A DNA stretch of 64,000 nucleotides. Source: Bacteroidota bacterium. Lineage in GTDB: Bacteria; Bacteroidota; Ignavibacteria; UBA10030. A program made the position numbers and the translations under genes. The DNA is taken from assembly GCA_021813905.1 (NCBI GenBank), contig JAKAJH010000005.1, positions 26,852 to 90,851 on the forward strand, read 5' to 3'. The notes under the pieces were generated by a model. The model was not told where the DNA came from. It saw only the letters and a program-made list of their open reading frames with translations, and ran no database searches. Shown here in pieces: positions 60,978 through 64,000 of the stretch. Every line of letters starts with the position of its first letter. The first letter of the stretch is position 1.

Positions 60978-61559
60978 GTGAAACGTATTGCACTGCTTGC
61001 GCTGGTCCTTGCGGCGGGATTGTCGTCCCTTCGCGCCGGCGAATCCCAATGGTCCATGGACCGTTCCCATTCATCCATCACCTTCAGCATCCGCCACATG
61101 GTCGTCTCGGAAGTGGTGGGATCGTTCAAGAACTTCACCGTTTCGCTCGACGCTACGAAAGACGACTTCTCCGATGCCCGCGTCGCCGGGACCATCGAGG
61201 TCGGAAGTATCAGCACGGATAACGACCGGCGGGACACTCACCTCAAGTCGGATGATTTCTTCAACGCCGCGAAGTATCCGGAGATCCGGTTCACGAGCAC
61301 GGAATTCCGCAAGGTGGGCGAGAATAAGTACCAGATCGCCGGCAACCTGACCATCCGCGATGTGACGAAGCCGGTGGTGTTCGACGCGGTATATGGAGGA
61401 TCCGTCAAGGCGTGGGGCAAGACGGTCGCCGCCTGGAAGGCCACAACCACGATCGACCGGTTCGACTACAACCTGAAGTGGGACAAAGCCCTCGAGACGG
61501 GCGGTCTGATCGCCGGGCGCGACGTCACGATCACGCTGACCCTCGAATTCGACAAGTAA
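60978..61559 (+). CDS. YceI family periplasmic protein
   Basis: 193 residues from GTG 60978 with CAGGAG upstream; signal peptide about 1-20 (LRAG). WSMDRSHSSITFSIRHMVVSEVVGSFKNF opens the lipocalin-like YceI barrel, and RRDTHLKSDDFFNAAKYPEIRFTS and GNLTIRDVTKPVVFD are family signatures. YceI proteins bind polyisoprenoid (quinone-like) lipids. That fits this operon (MarR, quinone-type reductase) opposite a quinone prenyltransferase. Followed by a strong terminator. Confidence 0.93.
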   Translation: MKRIALLALVLAAGLSSLRAGESQWSMDRSHSSITFSIRHMVVSEVVGSFKNFTVSLDATKDDFSDARVAGTIEVGSISTDNDRRDTHLKSDDFFNAAKYPEIRFTSTEFRKVGENKYQIAGNLTIRDVTKPVVFDAVYGGSVKAWGKTVAAWKATTTIDRFDYNLKWDKALETGGLIAGRDVTITLTLEFDK

Positions 61560-61576
61560 TCCCCCCGCAAACGCAC

Positions 61577-61610
61577 AAAGTCCCGCTCCGGTGACCCCGG
61601 GCGGGACTTT
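61577..61610. terminator. Terminator between yceI and the acyltransferase-like gene
   Basis: AAAGTCCCGC and GCGGGACTTT form a perfect 10-bp stem with a 14-nt loop. Convergent position; usable in both directions. Confidence 0.85.
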
Positions 61611-61632
61611 GCCGTGTACAGCCGCAGATTCG

Positions 61633-62928
61633 TCAGACCTTGATGATCCAGTTCCGCTTATACATGATGTACGCGATGAGGAACAGGAAGAGCATGAACG
61701 CGATGGAGTGCGCGAACGATGCGACGTACGGATCACCCAGCGGAACGAAGAACCGTTCGTAGTACCACGTCTTCACCGAGACGGTCATGTCCCCGAATTT
61801 CATCGACGTGAGCCGGCCGATGATGCCGGAGAGGAAGAACATGGTGATTGCATTCTGTCCGTAAATGGCGAATGGCTTCTCCCAGCCCCGGTACCCTTTT
61901 ACATCCAGAATCCAGTAGCAGCACGCCAGCACGTTCAACGCTAATCCCGCCATGAAGACGCTGTAGGTGCTCGTCCAGAGGTTCTTGTTGATCGGCAGCC
62001 AGTTGTCCATGATCAGTCCGATCAGCAGCATCACGTTCCCCGCCACGAACATCCATGCGGCCTTCTCTTCCTTTGACCGATTGGTGCGCAGGAAGCTTCC
62101 CGTGAACACGCCGAACATCGCGGTCGCGATCGCCGGGATCGTGCTGAAGATGCCTTCCGGATCGAACCCCGGCGCGGGTGCGCCACTCCATGTGTGTCCC
62201 TTCAGCAGCGTTGAGTCGATGTACCACCCCAGATTTCCCATCGGCGCCCAGACGCCCACGCCGAAGCCCGGCACGCTCACGGTCTTGATGATGATCCAGT
62301 AGAACGCCAGCAGGCCGAACGTCACTCCGATCTGCACGCGGGTGGATGTGTAGAGCACCAGCAGTCCGGAGATCAGATAGCACACCGCGATGCGCTGCAG
62401 CACGCCGGGGATGCGGATCCAGTGAAATCCTTCCGTGGCGAACACGTTCGGCAGCACGATCGGCAGCAACACGAGCACCACGCCGCCGGCACCGAGCAGA
62501 AACAGCCGGTTCCGTCCGGCGGGCATTCCCGCCTCCGATCCTTTGAGCGTGCGCGTCATCAGCAGCAGAAGATAGACGAGACCGGCGATCCAGAGGAAGA
62601 ACATCGAGACCGCCGGGAATCCGCCCAGGAACAGTCCGAGATAGAAGATCACGCCGGCCCGCCAGACCACGTGCCGTGCCAGCTCATGCTTGCTCTCCCC
62701 TCGTTCCACGCGCTTGGCGAACGACAGCATCATCGCCACGCCGACGATCCACAGAAAGAACGGAAAGATCGTATCCGTGTACGTCCATCCGTCCCACGGC
62801 TTGTGCCCCCACGGGGCGTAGATCTTGCTCCAGCTCCCGGGATTGTTGACGAGCATCATACCGGCGATCGTTGCTCCCCGAAAGACATCGAGGGAGAGCA
62901 GCCGGCCGGAGGAGGATTGGTCTGCCAT
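61633..62928 (-). CDS. DUF5009/heparan-alpha-glucosaminide N-acetyltransferase-like membrane protein
   Basis: 431 residues from ATG 62928. RLLSLDVFRGATIAGMMLVNNPGSW is the hallmark start of the YeiB/NagX/HGSNAT-type acyltransferase family (R-x-x-SLDxFRG). W-x-x-TDTIFPFFLWIVGVAMMLS follows, with about ten membrane segments and an end in NWIIKV. Related bacterial proteins acetylate cell-wall sugars (NagX type). The catalytic His cannot be picked with certainty. A small hydrophobic frame lies upstream on the same strand. Confidence 0.9.
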   Translation of the reverse strand: MADQSSSGRLLSLDVFRGATIAGMMLVNNPGSWSKIYAPWGHKPWDGWTYTDTIFPFFLWIVGVAMMLSFAKRVERGESKHELARHVVWRAGVIFYLGLFLGGFPAVSMFFLWIAGLVYLLLLMTRTLKGSEAGMPAGRNRLFLLGAGGVVLVLLPIVLPNVFATEGFHWIRIPGVLQRIAVCYLISGLLVLYTSTRVQIGVTFGLLAFYWIIIKTVSVPGFGVGVWAPMGNLGWYIDSTLLKGHTWSGAPAPGFDPEGIFSTIPAIATAMFGVFTGSFLRTNRSKEEKAAWMFVAGNVMLLIGLIMDNWLPINKNLWTSTYSVFMAGLALNVLACCYWILDVKGYRGWEKPFAIYGQNAITMFFLSGIIGRLTSMKFGDMTVSVKTWYYERFFVPLGDPYVASFAHSIAFMLFLFLIAYIMYKRNWIIKV

Positions 62929-63076
62929 GGGAGAGTCCTTCCGTGAGATGTGTCTGATCGTTGTGCGAACGCTCCGCGGCATGCGGAGTGTCCGCCGAAG
63001 GTTCGGTGTCAGGGATGCGGAGGAGCGTCGGGTCGTTGGACGGCGGCGGGTGTGTCCCTGCGCATCGGGTTGCGGA

Positions 63077-63181
63077 TCATCCCCACGCCGTGCCCGACCG
63101 GAAGAACACGACGACCACCCATCCGACGAGGAGGGCGAGCGCGATCAGGATGCGTGTTTTCTGGTTTGGCGTCAGCGGCAT
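63077..63181 (-). CDS. Possible 34-residue single-pass membrane peptide
   Basis: MPLTPNQKTRILIALALLVG followed by WVVVVFFRSGTAWG: a short polar N-terminus, one 19-residue hydrophobic helix and a short tail, with GGGGGT about 9 nt before the ATG. It is on the same strand and 148 bp upstream of the acyltransferase-like gene. Too short for certainty. Confidence 0.4.
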   Translation of the reverse strand: MPLTPNQKTRILIALALLVGWVVVVFFRSGTAWG

Positions 63182-63379
63182 AGGTTTGACCCCCGTGAAA
63201 ATAGGAACAAACGCTCAGAGAGTCAACGCGGTCAGAGAGGATGACTTTTCAGGATTGCCGACGTATCCCGATTCATGCCGGACCAGGTCATTGAGTGACG
63301 CGTGGAGCATGCAAAGAGACGGGCGGGGCGAAGGTGAAGGGGCTCCAGTGGATTGGAGCCCCCTCGGCGTCGTGAGTCC

Positions 63380-63892
63380 CTATTTTGCGAGGATCATCTT
63401 CCGTGTAGCCACGAATGGATTCTGGCTCCCGTCAAGAGGCGCTGCTGTGACCTTGTAGATGTACATCCCACTCGGCAATTGTGTTCCGTCGAAAGTTACG
63501 GAATGATACCCCGCAGACCTCACGCCTTCAAGCAAGGCCGCGACCTTCCGCCCGAGCATGTCGTAAACTGCTAACGACACTCTACTTGTCGTAGGAAGGG
63601 CGACGGTCAGATTCGTAGTGGGATTGAAGGGATTGGGAAAGTTCTGACTCAGACTGAACAATTCCGGTGCAACCGATTGCAGCAAAACAGTTGAGCCAGA
63701 GGTTTCGGCCATGTCATTCGATTCATCGCCGGTTGTTGAAGCAGTGCTGCTGTAACTCGACAAGAGTCCGGCCGCGTCCTTCGCTCGGACTTTGTACTGA
63801 AGTGATTGATTACCCCAGGTACCCATCCACAGAAAGGCGTTATCTGTGTATGAGTTCGTGGTCGACGAGCCAATCTGGAGTTTACCCCAAAT
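63380..63892 (-). pseudogene. T9SS-type secreted protein, 5' part removed by an IS3-family element
   Basis: About 170 residues remain: the end of a fibronectin-III-like domain (LQYKVRAKDAAGLLSSYSS), a Ser/Thr linker, and a complete T9SS sorting domain (SLSQNFPNPFNPTTNLTVALP ... RKMILAK). The frame runs without a start of its own into the IS end at 63893. A GTG at 63901 is inside the IS and would lack a signal peptide. The gene is broken at this point; its 5' part should lie beyond the element. Confidence 0.8.
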
Positions 63893-64000
63893 TGTGGACA
63901 CGAAGTTAAGCCAGGATCGCCTGGTGTAGTTCGTATGCCACCGGTGATTTGTAACCGAGTGAGGAGTGGCGCCTCACGCAGTTGTAGAATACTTCGAGAT
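63893..64000 (-). mobile_element. IS3-family insertion sequence, right end (continues past the window)
   Basis: Begins TGTGGACACGAAGTTAAG, a TG-starting terminal sequence, and includes the end of an IS3-type transposase gene. It interrupts the T9SS-type gene to its left. The other end and any target duplication lie outside the window. Confidence 0.75.
63906..64000 (-). CDS. IS3-family transposase OrfB, C-terminal fragment (window edge)
   Basis: The minus-strand frame reads EVFYNCVRRHSSLGYKSPV then AYELHQAILA and a stop. This is the C-terminal DDE-domain signature of IS3-family OrfB (YN-x-x-RRHS-x-LGY-x-SP). The rest of the gene lies outside the window. It would catalyse transposition of the element that disrupted the neighbouring gene. 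Confidence 0.85.
   Translation of the reverse strand, partial: LEVFYNCVRRHSSLGYKSPVAYELHQAILA

Overview
This is a GC-rich window from a Gram-negative bacterium, most likely of the Bacteroidota/Ignavibacteriota (FCB) assemblage. Three complete secreted enzymes and one IS-disrupted protein end in type IX secretion (T9SS) C-terminal sorting domains with the NYPNPFNP-type motif. A TonB receptor is paired with a DUF4249 lipoprotein. There is a MenA-like UbiA prenyltransferase and many lipoproteins. The exact lineage cannot be fixed from the sequence alone. No rRNA, phage, plasmid origin or CRISPR array was seen; one tRNA gene is present.

Layout. 0-3 kb: edge-truncated carboxylesterase, bacilliredoxin, a GroES-like protein, a class-A-like serine hydrolase. 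3-9.2 kb: a tricorn-like protease, a membrane metallophosphoesterase, a REP-associated transposase (RAYT) remnant with a REP-like hairpin, a pirin. 9.7-14.8 kb: outer-membrane protein, YCF48-like lipoprotein, an arylsulfotransferase lipoprotein, an AHSA1-type protein. 15-16.2 kb: arsR-arsM with a perfect 18-bp palindromic operator, then tRNA-Pro beside a long palindrome. 16.9-21 kb: two tandem T9SS-exported carbohydrate-active proteins. 21-28.2 kb: an envelope protein with an 8-bp tandem repeat in its 5' coding region, a methyltransferase and AlaX in one operon, a TPR protein, the DUF4249/TonB pair. 28.6-43.5 kb: anion symporter, Tag glycosylase, T9SS GH31, M28 peptidase, desaturase, amidohydrolase, a propeller lipoprotein, an NADP-binding oxidoreductase, DPP-IV, a stand-alone DsbD N-domain.

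43.5-50.2 kb holds the most unusual gene: a 1869-residue protein that appears to join a degenerate aminotransferase domain, an intact PLP aminotransferase domain and a divergent phosphoenolpyruvate-carboxylase-like domain, preceded on the same strand by an SPFH (flotillin-like) protein. 50.4-57.9 kb carries general housekeeping genes: EamA transporter, Sel1 protein, a TrpF homologue overlapping EttA, a MerR regulator, a Cho-like nuclease, a CnoX-like thioredoxin. 58-61.6 kb is a redox/quinone locus: a PAS-UbiA fusion divergent from marR - FMN reductase - muconolactone-isomerase-like - yceI, with two inverted repeats in the shared intergenic region. The window ends in an IS3-family element that has cut a T9SS-type gene.

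Functional reading: a heterotrophic lifestyle with secreted glycosidases and peptidases, TonB import, and thiol, arsenic and quinone redox handling. Dispersed repeats (8-bp GTACGNGG arrays, REP-like hairpins, A/T-rich 'aaatccgaa...cgaagcacgaa' copies) sit in the gaps. Start sites were reassigned by Shine-Dalgarno spacing and signal peptides wherever the longest open frame was clearly too long.
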